NCBI RefSeq assembly: GCF_001429285.1
Contig: NZ_LMJJ01000043.1
Span: 226,184-290,183, forward strand
Origin: Ensifer sp. Root278
GTDB taxonomy: Bacteria; Pseudomonadota; Alphaproteobacteria; Rhizobiales; Rhizobiaceae
DNA length: 64,000 bases
Direction of reading: 5' to 3'
Of this stretch, positions 19,737-27,142 are shown in pieces. The position numbers were made by a program, and so were the translations under genes. The notes under the pieces are model-generated. The model was given only the letters and a program-made list of their open reading frames with translations. It was not told where the DNA came from and searched no databases. The first letter of the stretch is position 1; each line of letters begins with the position of its first letter.

Positions 19737-20216
19737 ATGACACAGCGCCTGAACTACGCACAGCATTCCCCCGAGTTCTTCAAGAAGATCTCCGACCTCA
19801 GCCTCAGCCTGAGGGACAGCGTCATCGAACAGAAGATCCGCGACCTCGTGAACATAAGGGCCTCGCAGATCAATGGCTGCGCCTTCTGCGTTGACATGCA
19901 TGTGAAGGAGGCAAAGATTCACGGCGAGAGCGAACTGCGTCTCTACCACGTCGCGATCTGGCGTGAATCGAACCTCTTCATCCCGCGCGAACGCGCAGCG
20001 CTTGCCTGGGCCGAGGCGGTTACGAAACTGCCCGAAGGCGGCATTCCGGACGAACTTTACGAGCGTGTACGCGGCCAGCTTTCGGAGAAGGAGATCTCCG
20101 ATCTCACCTTCTCCATCATGGTCATCAATGCCTGGAACCGCGTCAGTGTCGCCTTCAAGGCCGTGCCCGGTTCGGCCGACAAGCTCTATGGCCTCGACAA
20201 GGCCGGACTGAACTAA
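19737..20216 (+). CDS. AhpD-like carboxymuconolactone decarboxylase family protein
   Basis: 159 residues. The alkylhydroperoxidase-like core is clear: LVNIRASQINGCAFCVDMHV with the CxxC pair and the His three residues on, then the helical block with AALAWAEAVTKL. Such proteins reduce peroxides or handle small reactive compounds through the cysteines (family knowledge). First of a rightward run with an NmrA-like oxidoreductase, a secreted cupin and an MscS channel. Probably controlled by the palindromes just upstream, which suggests a stress response. Confidence 0.88.
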   Translation: MTQRLNYAQHSPEFFKKISDLSLSLRDSVIEQKIRDLVNIRASQINGCAFCVDMHVKEAKIHGESELRLYHVAIWRESNLFIPRERAALAWAEAVTKLPEGGIPDELYERVRGQLSEKEISDLTFSIMVINAWNRVSVAFKAVPGSADKLYGLDKAGLN

Positions 20217-20274
20217 ACCCTGTTCCTGAGTGATCGAACAACGCGGCCAGCCGCCGCAACGATTGGAGGATCCC

Positions 20275-21027
20275 ATGAAAATCGTCATTATCGGCGGAAC
20301 GGGCCTGATCGGCTCCAAGACGGTCGAACGCCTGCGCAAGCAAGGCCATGAGGTGGTTGCCGCCTCTCCGAATACGGGCGTCAACACCATCACCGGCGAA
20401 GGTCTCGCCGAGGCGCTTTCCGGTTGCGAGGTGGTCATCGACCTCGCCAACTCGCCCTCCTTCGAGGACAAGGCGGTGCTCGAGTTCTTCGAGACCTCCG
20501 GCCGCAACCTGCTTGCGGCGGAAAAGGCTGCCGGCGTCAAACACCATATCGCGCTTTCGGTCGTCGGGACCGAGCGTCTGCAGGAAAGCGGCTATTTCCG
20601 CGGCAAGCTCGCCCAGGAAAAACTGATCAAGGCCGGCGGTATCCCCTATACGATCGTGCATTCGACCCAGTTCATGGAGTTTTTGGGCGGCATCGCCCAA
20701 TCCGGGACTGTCGGCGACACCGTGCACCTCTCGCCGGCCTATGTGCAGCCGATCGCGTCCGATGACGTCGCCGATGCCATGGCCGCGGTCGCGCTTGCCG
20801 CCCCGGTCAACGGCACGATCGAGATTGCCGGACCGGAGCGCTCACGCCTCAGCGATCTCGTCGCCCGCTACCTCAAGGCAAGCGGCGACAACCGCAAGGT
20901 CGAGGCCGATCGGGAGGCTCGCTACTTCGGCGCGCTGCTGCAAGACGGCTCGCTGGTCTCCGACAACAATCCCCGCCTCGGCCGGATCACCTTCGAAGAA
21001 TGGTTCGCCACGGCTCCTCGCAAGTGA
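20275..21027 (+). CDS. NmrA-like NAD(P)-binding protein
   Basis: 250 residues, atypical short-chain dehydrogenase. The nucleotide loop GGTGLIGSKTVERLRKQGHE opens the protein. FFETSGRNLLAAEKAAGVKH and HIALSVVGTERL are typical of the SDR_a5/NmrA-like group, which often lacks the classical YxxxK catalysis. A strong GGAGG site precedes ATG 20275. It lies 58 bases after the AhpD-like gene and is probably transcribed with it. It may be a quinone or redox-sensing protein; the substrate is unknown. Confidence 0.87.
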   Translation: MKIVIIGGTGLIGSKTVERLRKQGHEVVAASPNTGVNTITGEGLAEALSGCEVVIDLANSPSFEDKAVLEFFETSGRNLLAAEKAAGVKHHIALSVVGTERLQESGYFRGKLAQEKLIKAGGIPYTIVHSTQFMEFLGGIAQSGTVGDTVHLSPAYVQPIASDDVADAMAAVALAAPVNGTIEIAGPERSRLSDLVARYLKASGDNRKVEADREARYFGALLQDGSLVSDNNPRLGRITFEEWFATAPRK

Positions 21028-21081
21028 CCACATACGGGTGCGCCGGCGGCGCACCTCCAGCCCCCTGAAAGGACTTCCGAC

Positions 21082-21486
21082 ATGATCAAGTCTCTCATCG
21101 CCGCCACTGCGGTCGCCACCGCATTGTTCGGCACGGCCGCTGCGGGCGATGCTGCCAAAGTCACCCTGGTCTATGAGCACGAGTTGCCGAACGCGCCGGG
21201 CAAGAGCATCAAGGGCGTTCTGGTGGAATATGGGCCCGGCGGCTCTTCGGAGGCGCACACCCATCCGAGCACCGCCTTCATCTATGCGACGGTGCTGGAA
21301 GGCTCGATCCGAAGCCAGGTCAACGATGGACCGGTCAAGGTCTACAAGGCCGGCGAGAACTTTTCGGAAATGCCCGGCGACCGTCACGGCGTCAGCGCCA
21401 ACGGCAGCGAGACAGAGCCCGCCAAGCTGCTCGCGGTCTTCGTCGTCGATACCGCCGAAAAGGAACTGACCTATCCGATGAAGTGA
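21082..21486 (+). CDS. Secreted cupin-domain protein
   Basis: 134 residues. A signal peptide (KSLIAATAVATALFGTAAA) places it in the periplasm. The cupin barrel shows metal-type histidines in SSEAHTHPSTAFIYATVLEG, with a second motif GENFSEMPGDRHGV. Third gene of the AhpD-like group, preceded by GAAAGGA. Together with a cysteine peroxidase-like protein and an NmrA-like protein it suggests handling of reactive oxygen or chlorine species, which is an inference from context. Confidence 0.85.
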   Translation: MIKSLIAATAVATALFGTAAAGDAAKVTLVYEHELPNAPGKSIKGVLVEYGPGGSSEAHTHPSTAFIYATVLEGSIRSQVNDGPVKVYKAGENFSEMPGDRHGVSANGSETEPAKLLAVFVVDTAEKELTYPMK

Positions 21487-21551
21487 TCCCTGCAGGACCG
21501 GCCGCACAAGCGCCCGGTCCTGCAATTTGTCTGCAATCGTTGGAGCCCAAG

Positions 21552-22562
21552 ATGTTCGCCGACCAATTACCGTTGCCGCTCGTGCTGATCAATCTTCTTG
21601 GCATCACCGGCATCGTTGTCTGGCATGTGCAGGGGCGCCGTCGCCCGCTCGCCAGGCTGATTGTCCAGATCCTCTTCTTCTGCGTGATGACGGCGGTTCT
21701 CCTCCTTTCCGGCATCATGCCGCATCGGAGCGACGATCAGCATCTTCAGGGAGCGCTCGCCTTTCTGGCGACGTCGGCACGGGTGCTGTGGTGGACGCAC
21801 CTCGCCTGGTCGCTTATCGGCTTCGTGCGTCTCTACATCGTCCTTGAAAGGCGGCCGCAGGAGGCCCGCCTGCTGCAGGACCTCATCGTCGCCATTGTCT
21901 ATCTCGGCGTGGCACTGTCGATACTGGGCTTCGTCTTCCGGGCGCCGATCGGCACGCTGGTTGCGACCTCCGGGGTGGTTGCCATCATCTTCGGTCTCGC
22001 GCTTCAAAATACGCTCGGCGACGTGTTCTCGGGTATCGCGCTGACGCTGGGGCGGCCCTTTGCCATCGGCGACTGGATAGTGCTTGGCGACGGCACCGAA
22101 GGCCGTGTCATCGAGAACAACTGGCGTTCCACGTTTCTGCTCACCGGAGCGCACAATGTCGTCGTGCTGCCGAACAGCGCGCTCGCCAAGGTCGGGCTCA
22201 CCAATCTCAGCCGTCCGGACGAGACCCATCAGATCGCTTTGTCGATCCGTCTTGCCGCGGATCATCCGCCACGCCGGATCGAAGAAACGATGCAGAGAGC
22301 TCTGCAAGGGTGCGGCCTGATCGTGCGCGAGCCGCCGCCGGTCGTCGCCCTCAAGGCGATCGACGCCGTGGCCGTCGAGGTCGAACTGCAGTTTCGCGTC
22401 AAGAACCCGGCTGAGCGGACGCCGGCACGCAACGAGGTGATCGACCGCGTTCATGAACAATGCCGTCTAGAGGGTCTCTCGCTTGCGCCGCCGCCTCAGG
22501 CCTATTTCTACGTGCCGCCTGCCGGCACAGACGCCGGTTTTCGCTCAGCCGGCGCGCTCTAG
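21552..22562 (+). CDS. MscS-family mechanosensitive channel
   Basis: 336 residues. Four or five N-terminal helices lead into the pore-lining helix (TLVATSGVVAIIFGLALQN) and the MscS beta domain (GDVFSGIALTLGRPFAIGDW, VIENNWRSTFLL, VVLPNSALAK). The C-terminal alpha/beta domain is present. Inner membrane, releasing solutes on osmotic down-shock. ATG 21552 has GGAG before it. Its last 18 bases overlap the end of the convergent Rrf2 gene. Confidence 0.9.
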   Translation: MFADQLPLPLVLINLLGITGIVVWHVQGRRRPLARLIVQILFFCVMTAVLLLSGIMPHRSDDQHLQGALAFLATSARVLWWTHLAWSLIGFVRLYIVLERRPQEARLLQDLIVAIVYLGVALSILGFVFRAPIGTLVATSGVVAIIFGLALQNTLGDVFSGIALTLGRPFAIGDWIVLGDGTEGRVIENNWRSTFLLTGAHNVVVLPNSALAKVGLTNLSRPDETHQIALSIRLAADHPPRRIEETMQRALQGCGLIVREPPPVVALKAIDAVAVEVELQFRVKNPAERTPARNEVIDRVHEQCRLEGLSLAPPPQAYFYVPPAGTDAGFRSAGAL

Positions 22563-23033
22563 AACCCACGCGAAACTCCGTTTCAAGAGATCCGAGGGAA
22601 TTTCCTGCGAGAGGATCTCGATCAGGTCGGATAGGCGCACGCTGCGCAGCTTGTCGCGCCAGGCTTCGTCGGCCTCCCACATGATGCGCGCCACCGCGCA
22701 CGGCGTCTCTTCGCAGTAGCCGGGTGCGCGACAGGGATTGTTGGCCCTGATATTGGTGCAGACGAAGGTTCTCGATCTGCCTTCGACCGCCTCGACGATT
22801 TCGAGAAAGGTCAGCTCGGCCGGCGCTTTTGCCAGCCGGTATCCGCCCGATGGACCGAGGGTCGTGTGGACGAGACCGGCCTGCGAAAGGCTCTGCAGCG
22901 CCTTCGACAGATACTCCTTGGGCAGCCCGTGAAATTCCGCCAGCGCCTTGGTTGAGAGGTAGCGGCCTTCAGGCAGGCCGGCGAGAATGGCACAACAGTG
23001 CAACGCCCATTCGACTTGGCTTTTGAGGATCAT
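22545..23033 (-). CDS. Rrf2-family transcriptional regulator
   Basis: 162 residues. Winged helix with KALAEFHGLPKEYLSKALQS and wing GPSGGYRLAKAPAELTFLEI, as in Rrf2 proteins. Five cysteines, four of them in a cluster (CTNIRANNPCRAPGYCEETPC), could hold an Fe-S cluster or sense oxidants; the spacing is not that of IscR. A GGATA-N5-TATCC palindrome 32 bases upstream of the start suggests autoregulation. The same palindrome twice before the AhpD-like gene suggests that operon is its target. Confidence 0.9.
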   Translation of the reverse strand: MILKSQVEWALHCCAILAGLPEGRYLSTKALAEFHGLPKEYLSKALQSLSQAGLVHTTLGPSGGYRLAKAPAELTFLEIVEAVEGRSRTFVCTNIRANNPCRAPGYCEETPCAVARIMWEADEAWRDKLRSVRLSDLIEILSQEIPSDLLKRSFAWVLERAG

Positions 23034-23064
23034 GTCTTCGTCCGGCGGATGCCAAGGTGCATAT

Positions 23065-23085
23065 TAAGGATAACAAATATCCCTA
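23065..23085. promoter_or_regulatory. Predicted Rrf2 autoregulatory operator
   Basis: TAAGGATA-N5-TATCCCTA matches the two palindromes at 19681-19720, with all ten core bases identical (GGATA and TATCC) and the same five-base spacer. It lies in the promoter region of the Rrf2 gene. Confidence 0.65.
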
Positions 23086-23133
23086 TTTTTCTGCTGTGTA
23101 AACAGTGTCAAACCGATGCGGCCGGTCCCGTCT

Positions 23134-23496
23134 TCATGGTGCGGCACGCACGACGCGGAAAATCAGGAGAGGTTCGGCGATCTCGGCGCTGAGCCGCCCC
23201 TTGAGGATTTCAGCGAAAACAGCGCCGCCGCTGGAGTGCCGCCGGTGGCAGGCCCGGCGGACGAAAGCGCGCAGGCCGAGCCAGATCATCGCGAGCGCCA
23301 GTACCGCAAGCGCATTACCGAGCGAAATGGTGACAAAGTTGTAGCCATCACCGCGCAGCGTCAGCAGGACGAAGCCGACCGCGCCGATGGAGAAGGCCGA
23401 GGACCACAGAAGCAGTTCGAGGCTCTTGCGCTCCTGTCGCCAGGCAAGGCCGAAGAAAACGGCGAAGACCACCAGCGTCGCGAACGAACTGAGCAT
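23134..23496 (-). pseudogene. Truncated membrane sensor, N-terminal part of a GGDEF-type protein
   Basis: About 120 residues from ATG 23496. The first 80 or so show three membrane helices (FATLVVFAVFFGLAW, LLLWSSAFSIGAVGFVLL, LGNALAVLALAMIWLGLRAF) of the kind that precedes a GGDEF domain in many rhizobial diguanylate cyclases. After LRAFVRR the sequence becomes unlike any domain and stops, with no GGDEF region. The frame is open further upstream without a good start. Most likely the front of a broken gene. It could also be a short functional membrane protein. Confidence 0.45.
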
Positions 23497-23708
23497 GATC
23501 GTCGGGGTATGCAGGATGTCCGCCGTCGTCTCCTGATGTTGGTGCGGAACCTTGCCCGACAACCGTAAAGCTTTCGCAAATGGCTGCGCTTTCGACCTGC
23601 GCTTGATGTCGAGCAGCCCGTAAGCGGCGGCCACCGAGGCAGGAAACGGGTTGAATTCGTCGCCCTCCGGCACGATTTTGATAGTAGAGACACAGGGAGG
23701 CTATACGG

Positions 23709-24275
23709 ATGGGGCAGGCAGGACATCGCTATTTCATCTTCGAGACTGCGGCCGGCTTCTGCGGCATCGCCTGGAACGATGTGGGCATCACGCGATTCCA
23801 ACTGCCGACCCGGGCGGCAGAGGCAACCCAGCGGCTGCTGTTGCGGCGTCTGTCGGCCGCCGAGGCTTCCCAGCCGACACCCGAAATCCGGGAGGCAGTG
23901 GAGGCCGTCCAACGCTACTTTGATGGCAAGGAGGTCGATTTCTCCGGCTTTGCGGTCGATCTGGAAGGGCAGGATGAGCTTTTCCAGCGCATCTATGCTG
24001 CGACCCGCCAGCTGCGCTGGGGGCAGACGACCACGTATGGCGCGCTGGCAAAGGAACTGGGCGCAGGCCCGGAAGCCGCGCGCGACGTTGGTCAGGCGAT
24101 GGCCAAGAACCCGGTGTCCCTGATCATCCCCTGTCACCGGGTACTTGCCGCCGGCGGCAAGATCGGTGGGTTCTCGGCGCCTGGCGGTTCCACCACCAAG
24201 ACCCGCATGCTGGAGCTGGAAGGCATACATCTGGGGCAAGCGCCCGAACCGACGCAACAGTCCTTCGGTTTTTAA
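23709..24275 (+). CDS. ogt: Methylated-DNA-protein-cysteine methyltransferase
   Basis: 188 residues. It carries the active-site motif LIIPCHRVLAAGGKIGGFS with the acceptor cysteine, and the helix-turn-helix start RWGQTTTYGALAKELG. It removes O6-alkyl groups from guanine by a suicide transfer to the cysteine. The N-terminal domain is the short Ogt type, not Ada. It stands alone, diverging from the truncated membrane gene. Confidence 0.93.
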   Translation: MGQAGHRYFIFETAAGFCGIAWNDVGITRFQLPTRAAEATQRLLLRRLSAAEASQPTPEIREAVEAVQRYFDGKEVDFSGFAVDLEGQDELFQRIYAATRQLRWGQTTTYGALAKELGAGPEAARDVGQAMAKNPVSLIIPCHRVLAAGGKIGGFSAPGGSTTKTRMLELEGIHLGQAPEPTQQSFGF

Positions 24276-24587
24276 AGATATCGACAATCGTCAGGCCGAC
24301 CGGACACTCAAAGCGCTTTTGCTCAAACAATTGTGCGCGGCCCGCGTGCGCAAGCGCGTGAATATTGACTGAGGGTTGCGCGTTGCTACCTTCTTTCCGA
24401 GAGGTTCTCAGGCTCGCTGCTCAATATATGTTACAAGCTTTATCGGCGCTTCGAGAAATATATAGTATTTTCAATCTGTTGCTGATGCAGCCCGATCGGA
24501 TTAATTCTGATTTTCTCATGACAGACTATCAGAACGGAAATATTTTAGGCACCGCAACTTGTCGCGAACGAATCCTGGGGGTGACGC
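24276..24587. other. Gap without a recognised gene
   Basis: 312 bases between ogt and the LuxR-type gene. The right half is AT-rich (from about 24418), as expected for a promoter region of the regulator. No RNA hairpin with a T-run and no coding pattern was seen. Confidence 0.5.
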
Positions 24588-25361
24588 ATGTCCATCAGTT
24601 CAGGAACGCCGTGCCGCAAGGACCGTACGCCGACCGGGATTGTGATAGAACACCAGACGCTCGTGCGCAGCGTCATCGTTGCCGTTCTCGAATACGAACT
24701 CTCCGGTTGGAATTTTATCGATATGGTCTCGACCGACAGCCTGGACCAGGCGCTCGGGTACGATGTGCGTTTAATCGTGCTGGACCTGAGCGCTCGAAAC
24801 GACGGCGGGTGCAACTTGCATGATGAGCTTGCGGAAATCCGCAAGCGCTTTCCGGACGTGCCGGTTGCGGTGCTCTCGGACACGGACGACAGGACGACCG
24901 CTGCCGATGTCCTCAAGCTTGGAGTTCGCGGCTTCTTCACGACGTCCTTGCGGATCGAGCTTGCGCTTGCCGGCTTGCGGCTGGTCCTTGCCGGCGGCAT
25001 CTTCTGTCCAGACCCGCTTGCCGCGCTCACCGAATGCGCGGCTGCCGCTCGTCATATCGAAAGGGTGCCGATCAGCGCTTATCGAAGCGAGTTTGCGCTC
25101 GCCGACTTCACGCCGCGCGAGGCGGACGTGCTCGCGGAATTGCGATGCGGCTCTTCGAACAAAGTGATCGCTGGAAAGCTCAATCTTTCCGACCATACGG
25201 TGAAAATGCATCTGCAGCACATCATGCGCAAATTGCAGGTGCAGAACCGCACCGAGGTCGTCGCCTTGCTTGCAGACCGGGGAACCGCCGGCAACGGTCA
25301 TGGCGTCGCCACCAACGGCAGCAGCATCGTCAACGTGATGTCTTTTCGAGCATCTCGCTGA
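24588..25361 (+). CDS. LuxR-type response regulator with atypical receiver
   Basis: 257 residues. The C-terminal LuxR helix-turn-helix is good: FTPREADVLAELRCGSSNKV, then LNLSDHTVKMHLQHIMRKLQ. The N-terminal half has a receiver-like fold (VIEHQTLVRSVIVAVLEYEL) with a possible phosphoryl aspartate in IVLDLSARN. The acidic pair is replaced by Glu-His and the conserved lysine is not evident, so phosphorylation may not be the signal. It sits at the downstream end of the first type I secretion cassette and may control it. Its last 32 bases overlap a convergent gene. Confidence 0.82.
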   Translation: MSISSGTPCRKDRTPTGIVIEHQTLVRSVIVAVLEYELSGWNFIDMVSTDSLDQALGYDVRLIVLDLSARNDGGCNLHDELAEIRKRFPDVPVAVLSDTDDRTTAADVLKLGVRGFFTTSLRIELALAGLRLVLAGGIFCPDPLAALTECAAAARHIERVPISAYRSEFALADFTPREADVLAELRCGSSNKVIAGKLNLSDHTVKMHLQHIMRKLQVQNRTEVVALLADRGTAGNGHGVATNGSSIVNVMSFRASR

Positions 25362-25599
25362 GCGTTGCGGCCGTCAGCATGGCTTCGGCCAATAGCCTCT
25401 TGAGCTTCTGATTTTCCAGTTCGAGCGCCTTTACGCGCTCCGCATCGAAATTGGGGCCCCTGCTTTGCAGCGATTGCCAGCGATAGAAAGTCGGCTGGCT
25501 GATGCCATGCCGGTGGCAGACATCGGCTACGGTCGCACCGTACTGATGCTCCTTGAGGATCTCCAGGACTTCGTCGTCATTGAACTTACGTTTGCCCAT
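25330..25599 (-). CDS. Solo IS3-type OrfA-like DNA-binding protein
   Basis: 89 residues. It matches transposase OrfA of IS3-family elements: KRKFNDDEVLEILKEHQYGA, HRHGISQPTFYRWQ, then the leucine-zipper-like VKALELENQKLKRLLAEAML. No OrfB, terminal repeats or target duplication are visible on either side, so it is not a complete insertion sequence. It is intact and lies between a regulator gene and the HlyD-type gene. It may be a remnant or a protein kept for DNA binding. Start 25599 begins the normal OrfA N-terminus. Confidence 0.75.
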   Translation of the reverse strand: MGKRKFNDDEVLEILKEHQYGATVADVCHRHGISQPTFYRWQSLQSRGPNFDAERVKALELENQKLKRLLAEAMLTAATLSEMLEKTSR

Positions 25600-25695
25600 C
25601 GCAGCTGTCCTTCCGGGAACCGACTGGCACATATGATCGCGGGGCCGGATAACAGAGCCCATGTGGTACGCCCACGGCGTTCCGCGCGGCACGCC

Positions 25696-27123
25696 TCAGT
25701 TCTCGCGAAATGCGGTGTTGAAACTGTCAAGCAACGGACGCAGCGCGTAAAGCGCCACGCTGCTCGTACCGGTCTCTATCATGGCCCGCACCGGCATGCC
25801 CGGTACCATCTCCACGCCCGGCATATGGCTTAGCCGCTCATCGGTAACGCGGATTGTTGCCGCGTAGTAGGTGTGGCCGGTTTGCCGGTCGACCAGATGG
25901 TCGGCGGACACATAGGCGACCGTGCCCTTCAGCAGCGGTACCCGCCGCTGGTTGTAAGGAATGAGATGAACCTGTGCCTCGAGCCCGGCATGGACCTGGG
26001 CGATATCTTCCGGCTTCACCCGCGCCGCGACGACCAGTGCGCCGGCGTCCGGCACGAGGTCGGCCAACGGCTCTCCAGCGCCGATGACGCCGCCTGTCGT
26101 GTGGACACGTAGATCCATGATCACTCCGTCGTCGGGCGCTCTGATCTCGGTTCTCGCCAATTGATCATCGATGGCGTTCAAACGCTCACGCAGCTGCGCC
26201 AGCTGGTTTTCCGTATCGCGCAGTGTGAGCGCGACTTCATTCAGCCGGTCGCTGCGCAGCTTGACGATATAGGACTGTGACTCGCTGATAACCTGGTGGG
26301 CGCGGGATATGCGCGCGGAGACTTCGCCGATCTGACCGCCGATGTCGGCCCTTTCCCGCGCCAGGATGAGAACCCGGCTCTTTCGTTCGAGACCCTTCGC
26401 GGTGAGCGCCGAAACCGTCTCAAGCTCCTGGCGCGAAATGGCACTCCTCTCCATCAGGGACGCCTTCTGGGCGCTCAGTCCGGCGACTTCCTCCAGCACT
26501 TCCTTGATCTTCTGCTGCGTGATCACGATGTCGGACTGCATCACCTGGCGACGGGCATCGAATATATTCTGCTGACCGTCGAGAATGTCGTGGATCACCC
26601 GGTAGTTGCCGGCTTGCTCCACGAGATCGGGGGGAAAGGCGACCTGATCCCAGCCGTTCTGCTCAGCGGTGAGCCGCGCCTGTCGCGCCTCCGCATCCCA
26701 AAGTTGGCCGCGAAGGCTGTCCCGTTCCGAACGCGGCTTCGTATCGTCGAGCTTGATCAGCACCTGGCCGGCGGACACGGCATCGCCGTTGCGCACAAGG
26801 ATCCGCCTGACGATTCCGCCTTCGAGATGCTGGATGGTCTTGCGGTTCGCCTCGGTTTCAACGACGCCGGACGCGATCGCGGCGCTGCTGAGCGGTGCGA
26901 GAACCGACCAGATGCCCAGGCCGAAAACAAAGACGCCGATCAGCAGGTTTCCCGTCCAGGCGACATGCCGCAGCCGCGACATCGGTGAGGCTTCGGCAAG
27001 CGTCACCGGAAGGCGGGTGGAGACCGCTGTGGAGGGCTGGGGCCCGGCTATCCCATTGGCGTCGCAGGCATAGCCTACAATTTCAGGGCCGCGTCGGGTC
27101 AGGTCGGATTTGATGAGCTCCAT
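25696..27123 (-). CDS. Type I secretion membrane-fusion protein (HlyD family), cassette 1
   Basis: 475 residues. A cytosolic N-terminus of about 75 residues leads to one membrane helix (GNLLIGVFVFGLGIWSVLAP). The lipoyl half-motif HLEGGIVRRILVRNGDAVSA follows, then a long coiled coil (about residues 150-320), the second half-motif IRAPDDGVIMDLRVHTTGGV and the beta-barrel ending PGMPVRAMIETGTSS. It bridges the inner-membrane ABC exporter to a TolC-type channel encoded elsewhere. Start 27123 has GGGAGG upstream. It is translated 19 bases after the ABC exporter. Confidence 0.92.
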   Translation of the reverse strand: MELIKSDLTRRGPEIVGYACDANGIAGPQPSTAVSTRLPVTLAEASPMSRLRHVAWTGNLLIGVFVFGLGIWSVLAPLSSAAIASGVVETEANRKTIQHLEGGIVRRILVRNGDAVSAGQVLIKLDDTKPRSERDSLRGQLWDAEARQARLTAEQNGWDQVAFPPDLVEQAGNYRVIHDILDGQQNIFDARRQVMQSDIVITQQKIKEVLEEVAGLSAQKASLMERSAISRQELETVSALTAKGLERKSRVLILARERADIGGQIGEVSARISRAHQVISESQSYIVKLRSDRLNEVALTLRDTENQLAQLRERLNAIDDQLARTEIRAPDDGVIMDLRVHTTGGVIGAGEPLADLVPDAGALVVAARVKPEDIAQVHAGLEAQVHLIPYNQRRVPLLKGTVAYVSADHLVDRQTGHTYYAATIRVTDERLSHMPGVEMVPGMPVRAMIETGTSSVALYALRPLLDSFNTAFREN

Positions 27124-27142
27124 CGTTCTCGCGCCTCCCTTC

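Noticed and set aside
25300-25720. Complete insertion sequence around the OrfA gene
   Set aside because: No OrfB, no terminal inverted repeats and no target duplication could be found.
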